From Zea mays (Eukaryota > Streptophyta > Magnoliopsida > Poales > Poaceae): 64,000 nucleotides of DNA. The stretch covers positions 9,424,850 to 9,488,849 of the forward strand of contig NC_050102.1 of NCBI RefSeq assembly GCF_902167145.1, written 5' to 3'. A program made the position numbers and the translations under genes. Below the pieces are notes generated by a model. It was given only the letters and a program-made list of their open reading frames with translations, was not told the DNA's origin and searched no databases. Shown here piece by piece: positions 9,644-19,390 of the stretch (position 1 is the stretch's first letter; every line of letters starts with the position of its first letter).

Positions 9644-12096
9644 TCTCAAGGGAGAAATCAGAGAAGGGAAAGAGGAAGAACACGCTGTTCTTGACAAGAA
9701 CAGCAAGATCGATCTGCACATCAACAGCAAGGTATGGAACATACCGTTTCCATGCGCATACGCCGTATGCGCGAAGTTCTTCACATTGTTGATGATGCGA
9801 TGTTGGAAGCGTTCACCGTTGGGCAAGCCGCAGCGCTTCCACCGGTGCACGCGATCCCTGAACGCCGTGTGCAAGTGCAAAATGTGCACTTCTGCGTTCT
9901 CCATGGATGGACAGCGGTGGTTCCGCTGCCGGTGGTGGAGTGTGGACTCCCCACTGCATCCCCGTCGCCACCGGCGCCGGTGTTTGACGCAGGATCGTCT
10001 GCATCGGCCCCCATGGATGTCGATTTGGCGGCACCATCATCGCCTCCGCCGACTGCAGCGGCAGTTGCTCGTCGTTCGCCATCTCCACCAGTGCCTGTGG
10101 TCGTCGGGACTATTGCTGCCCGTCGTGGACAGCCCCCACGTGCCGTCGATGCTCCCCGTGGACGCATTATCTTCACTGGCCATCGTCCAAATGGAATGGC
10201 CTCGTCTCCCTCCTCCAACGGGAGGGCCTAATGGCCCTCGATCCGGCCGCCTCGTCGGCCGTTTGGGGGGAGGGGGTGGAGAGCGGCGCAGCAAGCCTCG
10301 GCGCGGGCGCGATCTGCACGACACGGCCAGCGCTCTGCGCGGCACTCGACTGGCGCAGAGGCATTTTCGTCGCGGCCCACGGAGCGTCGCTCGGGCACAT
10401 GCAACCAGAGCGCGGGCGAGGGAGCAGGCGCTCGGCGCGGCATCGACCAGGGCGCGACCCCGAGCGAGTCGCGTGGAGAGGGAGGTGCGCTCGGTCGGCT
10501 CTTGGTGGCCGGACCTGGCAAGGGCGCGGCCGGATCCGCCTTACGGCGTGGGCGAGCGCGGCTCAAGCCTAGCCGCAGCCCTAGGAGGCGCTCGGCACAG
10601 CCTCCTCGGCCGAACCCGACGGACAAGGCGGTGCCTGGAGCTCCTGCTCGGCCTCGCGTACGGAGGCCCGAGCCGGCCAAGGACCGGCGGCGAACGGCTC
10701 CGGCGGCGGCTCTGCGCCCGGCGGCTGGCGGCGCTCGGACAGGCCCCACGAACGCGCGCCGGCCAGGCGGCCTCAGGCCAGGCGCGGCTGGGACTCTCCT
10801 GGGCGACGGCGGTTTCGCCTGGCAACTCCGGCCAGGACGCACGCGCGACCTCCACGTGGTGTTGGCGGCTGGGAGCTCCTCGCCCCTGGCGATGGCCAGG
10901 ACAGTCCCTGGCAGCGGCGGCTACAGGGGGCGGTTAGGGTTGGAAACCCTAGCCGCCCCAATATAAAATAGGCTTTTGGGCCTCTGTTGGGCCGCCTGGG
11001 CAGGCCAGCTAGGCTGGGCCGGCGTGCAGGCCTTCTGGCCGCTGCCTGGCTCGCCTGGCAGGCCGCCTGGGCTACTTTCAGAGGCCTAATATAGCCTGTT
11101 TTACCATTTTAAATTCTGAATTTCTGTATAAGACTATGTTTATATGCATTTTCAGTTCAAAGTTACCTTAGGCGTCTAAATTCGTGATTTAGACTGCATA
11201 TATTGTAAAGACATATCTGTTTTATTGTAAATTTAGCAGATTTTAGTTCGTGAATTATTGTTTGTTTTTACATTAATAATTCACATATCTCTACTTGCTA
11301 TGATTTACGCATTCATTTATGTTTGCATATAAATATAGCATTTATTAAGTACAGACTTAATAAAACTCATGCAAATATGAAATTACATTATTTTGGATTA
11401 AGAGCATAGGGAGATAGAGTCCTAAGCATTGGCTGCACTAAATTCTTTATAGAATTTAGTAGCCCAGAGACCGTGCTTGTGGCAGCATTTGGAATGCCTA
11501 TCTCTATGAGGTCTACATCCCTCGGGATGATTACCTACACGTGCTATCCAAAATAACAGGATATGGAGTTATTGAATTTAACTTTGATAATTAGTAGAGC
11601 ATGGGTAGTGGAGACCTAAGCATTGGTTGCGATTTGTTCATTCATGAACTTATCTGCCTAGAGACCATGCTTTTAGGCAGCAAGTTTCTTGCCCACTACT
11701 AGATCTACCTCATTAATTTGAGGATTATCTATACTATGCTTACTAAAATTCAAAGTGTTTATTCAATTGGAAGGTTTGGAACCTCCAGGCAACTCATATC
11801 ACATGTAAGAGTTAGTGAATTTTACTTTGATAATTAGTAGAGCATGTGTAGTGGAGACCTAAGCATTCGTTGCGGTTTGTTCATCCGTGAACTTATCAGC
11901 CCAGAGACCGTGCTTTTAGGCAGCAAGTTTCTTGCCCACTACTAGATCTACCTCATTAATTTGAGGATTATCTATACTATGCTTACTAAAATTCAAAGTA
12001 TTTATTCAATGGGAAGGTTTGGAACCTTCAAGAAACTCGTTACATATGTAATTTTGCATATTGAGCTTACAACATCACCATTGTGACTATTAATTT
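9644..12096 (+). other. Long Copia leader: GC-rich block, then AT-rich block with tandem repeats
   Basis: About 9930-10970 is strongly GC-rich with overlapping open frames on both strands. One + strand frame (ATG at 9734, stop at 10229-10231, 165 codons) starts 105 bases after the LTR and is rich in Pro, Ala and Ser. No domain is recognised and coding is not claimed. After 11080 the composition turns AT-rich. A roughly 243-bp unit is repeated in tandem (from about 11581 and 11824), with a diverged partial copy at about 11400-11560. Each unit contains GAGACC..AAGCATT and a short hairpin-forming TTCATNNNTGAA. Confidence 0.6.
11581..12060 (+). repeat. Two tandem ~243-bp repeats in the Copia leader
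   Basis: ACTTTGATAATTAGTAGAGC starts at 11581 and again at 11824. The following roughly 230 bases match closely through TTTATTCAAT and GGAAGGTTTGGAACCT. A third, diverged and partial unit lies upstream at about 11400-11560. The repeats lie just before the gag start. Confidence 0.85.
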
Positions 12097-13206
12097 ATGC
12101 GTAAATTAATGGATGTCCATGGTAATGACTGTAGGAACATGTCAACCAAAGAGTTCGAGGAACTCGCCCTTGATGGGCATAACTACCCAACTTGGGCTTC
12201 AGATATTGAAATAACTTTTGCTTCTCGTGGGATCATTGATGCAATAGCAGCACCCATCACTGGTACTGATCCAGTGAATGATGTTAAAAAGAACACAGCA
12301 CTTTTCCTTCTGAGGCTTTACATCCATAAGGACCTTAAGCAAGAGTACCTTATGGAGAGATGCCCTCATAACTTGTGGAAATCTCTCAAAGAGCGCTATG
12401 AACAGCAAAAGGAGCTCATATGGCCGTCAGCCAACCATGAGTGGAACCACCTTCGTCTGCAAGATTTTAAATCTGTTGCAGAATATAACCATGCTCTTCA
12501 TAGCATTTGTTCTAAATTGAAATTTTGTGAGAAAGAGCCCTCTGAAGCAGACAAGATAGAGAAGACTCTATCTACCATGCTTCCAGAGGACAGGATATTG
12601 CATCAGCAGTATCGCTCTAATAATTTCCAGAGATATTCTCAACTCATGCACACATTGACCCAAGCAGAAAAGCATCATGAGCTTCTTCTAAAGAATGCTC
12701 AGCAGCGCCCTCCTGGGTCTGCCCCTCTGCCTGAGGTACATTTCAATGTGCATAAGACTGAGAATAAGAAAGGATTCAAGAAAAACTTCAAGAATCCTCC
12801 TGGACCTCACAAATTCAAGAAGAACAAATTCCACAAGAAAGGTAAAGGAAAAGGAAAAGGAAATGGCAAGCCTCTACCATCTAAGGGCAACAGAGCTTGC
12901 CTTAAATGTGGTACTGAGGGCCATTTTGCTAGGGACTGCACTTGCCCTAAGCACCTTGTTCTTTTGTATCAACAATCCCTAAAGAAGCCAAAGTCTGATA
13001 AGCCTGGTTTTGAGGCTCATTTCAATTCTACTGAAGCACCAATTGAGGTTGGAAGTTCTTCACTGGCTTCTGGTGACCTGAAGAACACTCTTGCTAAAGA
13101 GCACCTCAATGTGGTTGACAACAAGCCTCCACTTCTACAAGAAGATGAATCTGATGATATGATCATTGAGTATATGTCAAAGGATCCATTTGGAGATTTG
13201 GCATAA
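12097..13206 (+). CDS. Copia GAG capsid protein
   Basis: 369 residues from an ATG at 12097 to TAA. The N-terminal half has the alpha-helical Ty1/copia GAG fold signature (DGHNYPTWASDIE near residue 27; LWKSLKERYEQQKE near 90). A basic Lys-rich linker (about 220-250) precedes a single CCHC knuckle, CLKCGTEGHFARDC (about 267-280). The acidic C-tail ends the frame. It forms the virus-like particle and binds element RNA. Intact. The stop is followed by a 288-base gap before pol, which is in the same reading frame. An M at residue 5 is an alternative start. Confidence 0.93.
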   Translation: MRKLMDVHGNDCRNMSTKEFEELALDGHNYPTWASDIEITFASRGIIDAIAAPITGTDPVNDVKKNTALFLLRLYIHKDLKQEYLMERCPHNLWKSLKERYEQQKELIWPSANHEWNHLRLQDFKSVAEYNHALHSICSKLKFCEKEPSEADKIEKTLSTMLPEDRILHQQYRSNNFQRYSQLMHTLTQAEKHHELLLKNAQQRPPGSAPLPEVHFNVHKTENKKGFKKNFKNPPGPHKFKKNKFHKKGKGKGKGNGKPLPSKGNRACLKCGTEGHFARDCTCPKHLVLLYQQSLKKPKSDKPGFEAHFNSTEAPIEVGSSSLASGDLKNTLAKEHLNVVDNKPPLLQEDESDDMIIEYMSKDPFGDLA

Positions 13207-13494
13207 ATCTCTCATGCTTGGAGATTTGATCATGATCACCGTGGCTTGTGTGGTTGTTCTATACTGTCTTTATAATGTTGTTGTAATAAGTAGAGGTATA
13301 CAATCTCATGTGTTGAGATGTAACACACTCTACAAGACCAGTGTTGGGTCCTGTGTGTAGTGCGAACTCATTGGATGAGTCGCCATACCATTTATGTAAT
13401 ATTGTTTCGACATTGTGATATTTAAATATCATGTTATGTATAGTACTATGTTGCATCACACACATTCTTATTCAGAATTTTTATTTATGTATAG

Positions 13495-16400
13495 ATGCAT
13501 AATGATGACAACTCGACGGAAGAGGAATTATGCCTTGTGGACAGTTGTACCACAAACTCTATACTTAGGGAGATCAAATACTTTCAGACTCTTAAGAAAA
13601 GAGATGGGAAAGTTTTGACCATCGCCGGACGCGATGCTGTGATAGTTGGCTCTGGTCGAGCAACTATTACACTCCCCATGGGTACTGAAATTGTGATCGA
13701 GGATGCATTATTGTATCCTGATTCTACACGTACCCTCCTAAGTTTTAGAGATATCCGGCAAAATGGATTTCATATTGAAACCCATGATGAAAATCAAGAA
13801 GAGTTTCTCTTCTTGACCAAGCCGAATAAATATGGCAAGCGCATATGCGAGAAAATTCCATCACTCACGTCAGGGTTGTACTATACATATATTAAAAGCA
13901 ATGCACATGTTGCATACAAGGTAATTTTCCAAGATGTTGATGCATTCCAAATTTGGCATGATCGACTTGGTCATCCTGGCGTAGGGATGATGAGGAAAAT
14001 TACAGGCAATTCAATTGGCCATAATCTGCCCACAACAAGTTTTCCCAAATCTCAGAATTTTGTTTGCACCGCATGTGCAACTGGGAAACTTATTTTGAGA
14101 CCATCATATCTCAAAATTAAAGTTGAACCGCTTAAATTCCTTGAAAGGATTCAAGGAGATATTTGTGGGCCCATTATGCCAACTTCTGGGCCGTTCAGGT
14201 ATTTCATGGTACTGATTGACGCATCTACTAGATGGTCACATGTGTGTTTACTATCAACACGCAACCATGCATTTGCCAAGATAATGTCTCAAATTATCAA
14301 GTTAAAGGCAAATTTTCCTGAACATCGGATTAATTCAATCCGAATGGACAATGCTGCTGAATTCAAATCTCAGGCATTCAATGATTATTGTATGGCGCTG
14401 GGGATTCAAGTACAGCACTCGGTACCGTATGTCCACACCCAGAATGGTTTGGCTGAGTCACTAATCAAGAGGATTAAACTCATAGCAAGGCCATTATTGA
14501 TGAATTGCAAATTGCCTTCGTCGTGTTGGGGTCATGCAGTTCTGCACGCTGCTGACCTTATACAATTACGACCAACTGCATACCATTCAACATCCCCAAT
14601 ACAAATGGTACGTGGAAATCCTCCAAGTATTTCCCATTTGCGTAAATTTGGATGTTGTGTATACATTCCAATCTCACCACCTCATAGAACAGCTATGGGC
14701 CCACACAGGAAAGTGGGGATCTATGTGGGATTTCAATCTCCGTCGATCATTAAGTATTTAGAACCCTTAACAGGGGATCTATTTACAGCCCGTTTTGCTC
14801 ACTCTATTTTTGATGAGGAACATTTCCCGGCATTAGGGGGAGAATTTAAGTACCAAAAAGAATGCCAGAAAATAAATTGGAATACTCAATGTGTTCCAGG
14901 TTCTGATCCACGTACTTCAGAAACTGAACTGCAAGTTCAGAAAATTATACATTTGCAAAGACTTGCAAATGAACTGCCAGATGCATTCACTAATTACAAA
15001 GGTGTCACTAAATCATTCATTCCTGCTAGGAATGCACCAGAAAGAGTGGAAGTACCGAATAAGGCCACTCAACTCCTAGAGAGGAGAAGTATGGTGAATA
15101 AGCGCTGTTCTGTTGCTAAGAAGCAAAGAACAATAGTGAATGCAAAAGGACACCAATATGATACAATGTATCATGTGGATTGTGATGATCCACAACCCAG
15201 CTCGGATGTGCACATAACCGAGGCTGGGACATCGGAAAATCCTGGACACATCAATTTGGGAAATTCTGATGAGTCTCTAAGGAATGATGAAATTGCCATC
15301 AACTATGTTGAGACTGGTGAAACATATGATAGAAAAGCTACCAATGTCGACATATATTTCTCCGAGCAGATTGCTGCGGACCTTCAAAATGATCTAGATC
15401 CAAAGACCATGGCAGAGTGCAGTAAGCGCTCGGATTGGATCAAATGGAAGGCAGCAATCGAAGCGGAGTTAGCCTCGCTTTACAAAAGAGAAGTTTTCTC
15501 TATTGTAATACCTACACCACGTGATATCTTCCCTGTGGGATATAAGTGGGTTTTCATTCGGAAACGAAATGAAAATGGTGAGGTAGTGAGATACAAAGCA
15601 AGGCTAGTAGCACAAGGGTTTACGCAAAGACCCGGCGTTGATTTCAACGAAACTTATTCACCAGTCATGAGTGCAATAACATTCCGATATTTAATATCTT
15701 TGGCAGTGCAAAATCGTCTATCTTTGCAGTTGATGGACGTAGTGACCGCATATCTTTATGGGTCACTGGATTCTGATATATACATGAAAGTTCCTGATGG
15801 AATAGATGTACCGAATCCAAAGGCAAAGCGCAACATGTATTGTGTAAAGTTGCAGAAGTCATTATATGGCTTAAAACAATCGGGAAGAATGTGGTACAAC
15901 CGATTGAGTGAATTCCTTTTACGTAAGGGATACACGAAAAATGATGATTGCCCGTGCGTCTTCATCAAAAGATCCAAAGTAGGATTCTGTATCATATCAG
16001 TTTATGTTGATGACCTTAACATCATAGGAAATAAACTTGATATTGATGAAGCACGTCATCATTTAACGACGGAATTTGAGATGAAGGATTTGGGTAAAAC
16101 CAAATTTTGCTTAGGTCTACAACTTGAGCATTTACCTTCTGGAATCCTTGTACATCAAAGTACATATACCCAAAAGGTATTGGAAAAATTCAATATGCAT
16201 ATGTCTTATCCTTCAAAGACTCCTATGGTGGTCAGATCTTTGGATTTAAAGAAAGATCCATTCAGACCACGGGATGATGAGGAACAGACATTGGGACCGG
16301 AGTTCCCATATCTCAGTGCTATTGGTGCATTGATGTATCTTGCTAACAATACCCGGCCGGATATTGCTTTTGCAGTAAATTTGTTAGCAAGGCACAGTTC

Positions 16401-17031
16401 TGCTCCAACGAAAAGACACTGGGTTGGCATTAAGAATATTTTCAGATACCTAAATGGCACAAAGGATCTAGGACTCTTTTACAAGAGAAGTAATGATCCT
16501 AGTTTAATTGGGTATACAGATGCTGGCTATTTATCTGATCCCCACAATGGCCGATCGCAAACAGGATTCGTATTCTTACAAGGTGGAACTGCCATATCGT
16601 GGAAATCGTCTAAACAGACTTTGGTGACCACGTCCACTAACCATTCTGAAATAATTGCATTATTTGAAGCATCACGTGAATGTGTATGGCTTCGTAGAAT
16701 GGTGAATCATATACTCACAACTTGTGGTATTGGTTCTCTTGACTCACCAACAATTATTTATGAAGATAATTCAGCTTGTGTTGTTCAGATGGATACAGGT
16801 TATATCAAGAGCAATATCAATAAGCATATTTCTCCTAAACTGTTTTATCCCCATGAACTTCAGGAAAAAGGGGATATAAACATCTTGCAAACAAAGTCTT
16901 GTGATAATCTTGCAGATCTATTCACAAAGTCTCTACCATACTCTACATTTCAGAAATGTGTTGAGGGGATTGGTATGAGAAGACTTAAGTGCTTGCAAGG
17001 TTCAGGGGGAGTAATTCCCCATGATATATAA
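13495..17031 (+). CDS. Copia POL polyprotein: protease, integrase, RT, RNase H
   Basis: 1178 residues without interruption. Order: protease core VDSCTTNSIL near residue 15; integrase HHCC zinc site starting WHDRLGHPG about 152 and ending CTACATGK; integrase catalytic D in DICGPI about 221, D in RMDNAAEF about 283, E in NGLAES about 319; RT with DVVTAYLYGS and catalytic YVDDLN about 836; RNase H with DAGYL about 1008 and TSTNHSEIIAL. The protease active site reads Asp-Ser-Cys where Asp-Ser/Thr-Gly/Ala is usual; Asp is kept. The ATG sits directly after TTTATGTATAG, which looks like a splice acceptor, so the real N-terminus may be made by splicing from gag. Confidence 0.94.
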   Translation: MHNDDNSTEEELCLVDSCTTNSILREIKYFQTLKKRDGKVLTIAGRDAVIVGSGRATITLPMGTEIVIEDALLYPDSTRTLLSFRDIRQNGFHIETHDENQEEFLFLTKPNKYGKRICEKIPSLTSGLYYTYIKSNAHVAYKVIFQDVDAFQIWHDRLGHPGVGMMRKITGNSIGHNLPTTSFPKSQNFVCTACATGKLILRPSYLKIKVEPLKFLERIQGDICGPIMPTSGPFRYFMVLIDASTRWSHVCLLSTRNHAFAKIMSQIIKLKANFPEHRINSIRMDNAAEFKSQAFNDYCMALGIQVQHSVPYVHTQNGLAESLIKRIKLIARPLLMNCKLPSSCWGHAVLHAADLIQLRPTAYHSTSPIQMVRGNPPSISHLRKFGCCVYIPISPPHRTAMGPHRKVGIYVGFQSPSIIKYLEPLTGDLFTARFAHSIFDEEHFPALGGEFKYQKECQKINWNTQCVPGSDPRTSETELQVQKIIHLQRLANELPDAFTNYKGVTKSFIPARNAPERVEVPNKATQLLERRSMVNKRCSVAKKQRTIVNAKGHQYDTMYHVDCDDPQPSSDVHITEAGTSENPGHINLGNSDESLRNDEIAINYVETGETYDRKATNVDIYFSEQIAADLQNDLDPKTMAECSKRSDWIKWKAAIEAELASLYKREVFSIVIPTPRDIFPVGYKWVFIRKRNENGEVVRYKARLVAQGFTQRPGVDFNETYSPVMSAITFRYLISLAVQNRLSLQLMDVVTAYLYGSLDSDIYMKVPDGIDVPNPKAKRNMYCVKLQKSLYGLKQSGRMWYNRLSEFLLRKGYTKNDDCPCVFIKRSKVGFCIISVYVDDLNIIGNKLDIDEARHHLTTEFEMKDLGKTKFCLGLQLEHLPSGILVHQSTYTQKVLEKFNMHMSYPSKTPMVVRSLDLKKDPFRPRDDEEQTLGPEFPYLSAIGALMYLANNTRPDIAFAVNLLARHSSAPTKRHWVGIKNIFRYLNGTKDLGLFYKRSNDPSLIGYTDAGYLSDPHNGRSQTGFVFLQGGTAISWKSSKQTLVTTSTNHSEIIALFEASRECVWLRRMVNHILTTCGIGSLDSPTIIYEDNSACVVQMDTGYIKSNINKHISPKLFYPHELQEKGDINILQTKSCDNLADLFTKSLPYSTFQKCVEGIGMRRLKCLQGSGGVIPHDI

Positions 17032-17328
17032 CCCGTATTGAACCATCATATTACACTCTTTTCTTTGTATGAGTTTTGCCTTGCTAAGGTTTTCTCATTC
17101 AAAGTTTTTAACGAGGTAATATCAACAAAGCTATATGCTTCATCATTGATTTTCCCCACAGGGGTTTTTATACATGATGATTACAAGCATATTTTTCTTT
17201 TGGAGACAATGTGAGATTATTCTCATTATCCAAAAGATATTGTGTACTCCTTATTTTTCCCACAGGGTTTTTGAGGAGATCAAATATTGGATGACAACTT
17301 GCAGATGATCAAATGTATTTGGGTTGAT

Positions 17329-17338
17329 CAAGGGGGAG
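17329..17338 (+). promoter_or_regulatory. Polypurine tract of the Copia element
   Basis: CAAGGGGGAG lies flush against the 3' LTR. It serves as the plus-strand primer in reverse transcription. Confidence 0.85.
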
Positions 17339-17524
17339 TGTTACAAAAGGTTTCACATGTGATCAATCCCAACTGGTGGCAGTTGTTGCCTAAGGGTCGC
17401 ACCCCTTGGGGACCCTGTGTACTACACTGTATATACATCTATCTCTGCAATAAAGAAACTCTCCTCTGTCATTTTGTCTCTGTTGTTTTCCATTCACCAC
17501 TGAGCACTGCAATAGATTACAACA
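17339..17524 (+). repeat. 3' LTR of the Copia element (186 bp)
   Basis: Identical by eye to 9444-9629, which implies very recent insertion. Followed by the right target duplication TGGAC at 17525-17529. Confidence 0.96.
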
Positions 17525-17529
17525 TGGAC

Positions 17530-18647
17530 AAAGCAGTTTGTAGTTGGTCGCCACGAGGGCAATTCCGGCACGGAATAAAAAGAAGAAGAAGAAAGGAAAA
17601 AATGTAGCTGGCTGTTTAGTAGGTTGCTATATTTGTTAGTGACGGTACATTTCTTTAGCGGGCGTGTTACCTCCTCTGTTCCGATTAATACATATTTAAA
17701 AAAAACTTTAGAAATTACTCGATAAAATCGGTGAGCCAACGTGTGTAGACAGCATGCTAAATAGATGCCAGTAATTTTTTGTAGTAGTGTTCAACAAGCC
17801 TCCTTAAGTGGTAGATGTATAACTGATGTACACTTGATTCGGTTTTTTATTTATTTATTTATTTATAGGTAGCCGTTGGACGTGGACCACAAAAAGAAGA
17901 AAAACTCGTGTGCTTGCATGAACGCACGAGAGCTGCAACGTTGAGAGGGACGAGGAGCAAGGGTGTATAGGAAGAGCCAAACCCATCGTCTGACTATTAG
18001 CACTGGCCTACGTGGCGTGTAGAACACCAAAACCAGCAAAAGGAGGCATGGCAGCCTACTACCTCTACCTAGCACCGTTAGCTGATCGCAAATCGCAGCG
18101 AAGAGAAAATGATACGCGCACACCCATGCCATGCCGTGCGTGAGCGTGACTGCCCTGGCCCACACTATCTGGCGCCGGTCAGCCGGGCGGTGGTGTCTGG
18201 TGTGTGCTGTGTACGAGGTCCGGTCACTGACATATGGAGGGGAATTTGGGTGGACCCACCTGTCGGTTTCAGTGTGGTTGGGGACCTTGGGTCGGAGAAA
18301 CGGGGTGCTTGTTGGCTATGCAGGGCTGGGCTGCCCCTGCTTGCAGTGCAGGGATCGCGGTAGTTAAAGCGAATTTAAAGCGTGTAAAGGTCGTGATGGA
18401 GAGACGAGAGAGGGGGAGGGAGGGAGTGTCTGTGTGTAAGAAAAAAAAAAGAGAGGAGAAAACGAAAGGGAAATGTTGAATGGATCTTGGTCGTGATCGA
18501 TGACGAGTCCAGCCTTTTCGATGAGCAGAGCACAGCAGTGGGCCCAACGTTTTAGTCCTTGTGTAGTTGTGTGTGTGTGGGGTATATACATCTACACACA
18601 CGTTTCGTTTATTGTTTTCAGCTCTGCTTGTTTTATAGCGATATATG
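17530..18647. other. Sequence formerly upstream of the phosphatase promoter; no gene seen
   Basis: This block was continuous with 8477-9438 before the Copia insertion. It contains a TTTA microsatellite (about 17847-17866) and a grass-promoter-like patch GTGGACCCACCTGTCGG near 18250-18266. It also has a GA-rich patch (18396-18470) and a TG repeat near 18570. No ORF has domain support. Confidence 0.5.
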
Positions 18648-19062
18648 ATTGGGACTCCGACTACTTAATAATTCGCCCGGCTAGTCTTAAGTCAAAATAT
18701 CTCCTGTTTTTTAGATAGTAGTTTCGAGCGACGATCTTGGATTCTTGGACAGGCGATGAATTAGTGCAACTAAGAGAAGAGCTCACGAAAGATAGCTTAG
18801 ACAAACAAACAAAAACAAAATCTGTAGCTAAATAACAAGGACATTACATTTGTCGTGGTTGCAACGAGTCGGGTCCAAATCGATGTGGGCCGTTTGTGGG
18901 TGGGCCTGGGCCGTGGGTGGGTGTGCTCGTAGGTCAAATTCTCAGGAGATCGGAAGAGGCATGCCTGCAATAAAAAAGAGAGAGAGAGACCCAACAAACC
19001 ATATGGTTGTGGTGGCTGGAAGGTTGAACAGAGCGGTCTGTACGATACGTTAGAATCGTGGC
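18648..19062. repeat. Copy A, first part, of a tandemly duplicated unit
   Basis: It matches 30545-30987 over its whole length, starting ATTGGGACTCCGACTACTTA. Differences include a local GTGGGTGGGCCGTGGCC expansion in copy B. The second part of copy A (28470-28847) now lies beyond the Mutator-like element. No gene is recognised within it. Confidence 0.85.
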
Positions 19063-19101
19063 TGGAATCCCTGCATCTGGCCGTCAATCTCACTTGGACT
19101 T

Positions 19102-19163
19102 GTTCGGTTACATCAATCTAAATGGAGTTTCCTTCAATCCCCTCTGAATTGGTGTAACCGAAC
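19102..19163. mobile_element. Very short foldback (62 bp)
   Basis: GTTCGGTTACATCAAT at the left is mirrored by ATTGGTGTAACCGAAC at the right. It lies in copy-A-specific sequence that copy B lacks. It resembles short MITE-derived palindromes seen in grass genomes. Confidence 0.5.
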
Positions 19164-19203
19164 ATACCAGTTAGTAGAGGTTTGCCAAAAAGGGATAGTA
19201 CTG

Positions 19204-19212
19204 TACTGATGA
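19204..19212. repeat. Left 9-bp target duplication of the Mutator-like element
   Basis: TACTGATGA occurs here and again at 28368-28376. A 9-bp duplication is the hallmark of Mutator-superfamily insertion. Confidence 0.93.
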
Positions 19213-19390
19213 CCGAATTTTTTGTTTTTCAGCCCCTTTGGAGACAAAAAATTACGTTTGGACCCCCAGAAATTCAATTTGCACGTTTGGACCCGAAGCT
19301 CGGCGCCATAGGCTATGGCGCCGAGCGCGGTGACGTGGCAGTCGTCGTGGCACCTAGCTCGGCGCCACAGATCTTGGCGCCGAGCTAGGA
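19213..19390 (+). repeat. Left terminal inverted repeat with two GGCGCC palindromes
   Basis: The outer 55 bp match the right end in reverse complement. It is followed by a 29-bp perfect dyad at 19298-19326 (arm GCTCGGCGCCATA) and a second at 19355-19387 (arm TAGCTCGGCGCCA). A GTGACGTGGCA word lies between them. Confidence 0.85.

Larger units (their letters stand above)
9444..17524 (+). mobile_element. Intact Copia LTR retrotransposon (8.1 kb)
   Basis: Two 186-bp LTRs that look identical base for base (9444-9629 and 17339-17524), TG...CA ends, a perfect 5-bp target duplication TGGAC, an intact gag ORF (12097-13206) and an intact pol ORF (13495-17031) in the order protease-integrase-RT-RNase H. 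A purine tract abuts the 3' LTR. It is inserted about 970 bp upstream of the phosphatase ATG, in the opposite orientation to that gene. The leader is unusually long (2.47 kb). The family name is not assigned. Confidence 0.96.

Noticed and set aside
9786..10937. 383-codon Arg-rich ORF in the Copia leader
   Set aside because: The GC-rich block is open in several frames on both strands; Arg/Ala/Pro content is what GC bias gives. No domain seen.
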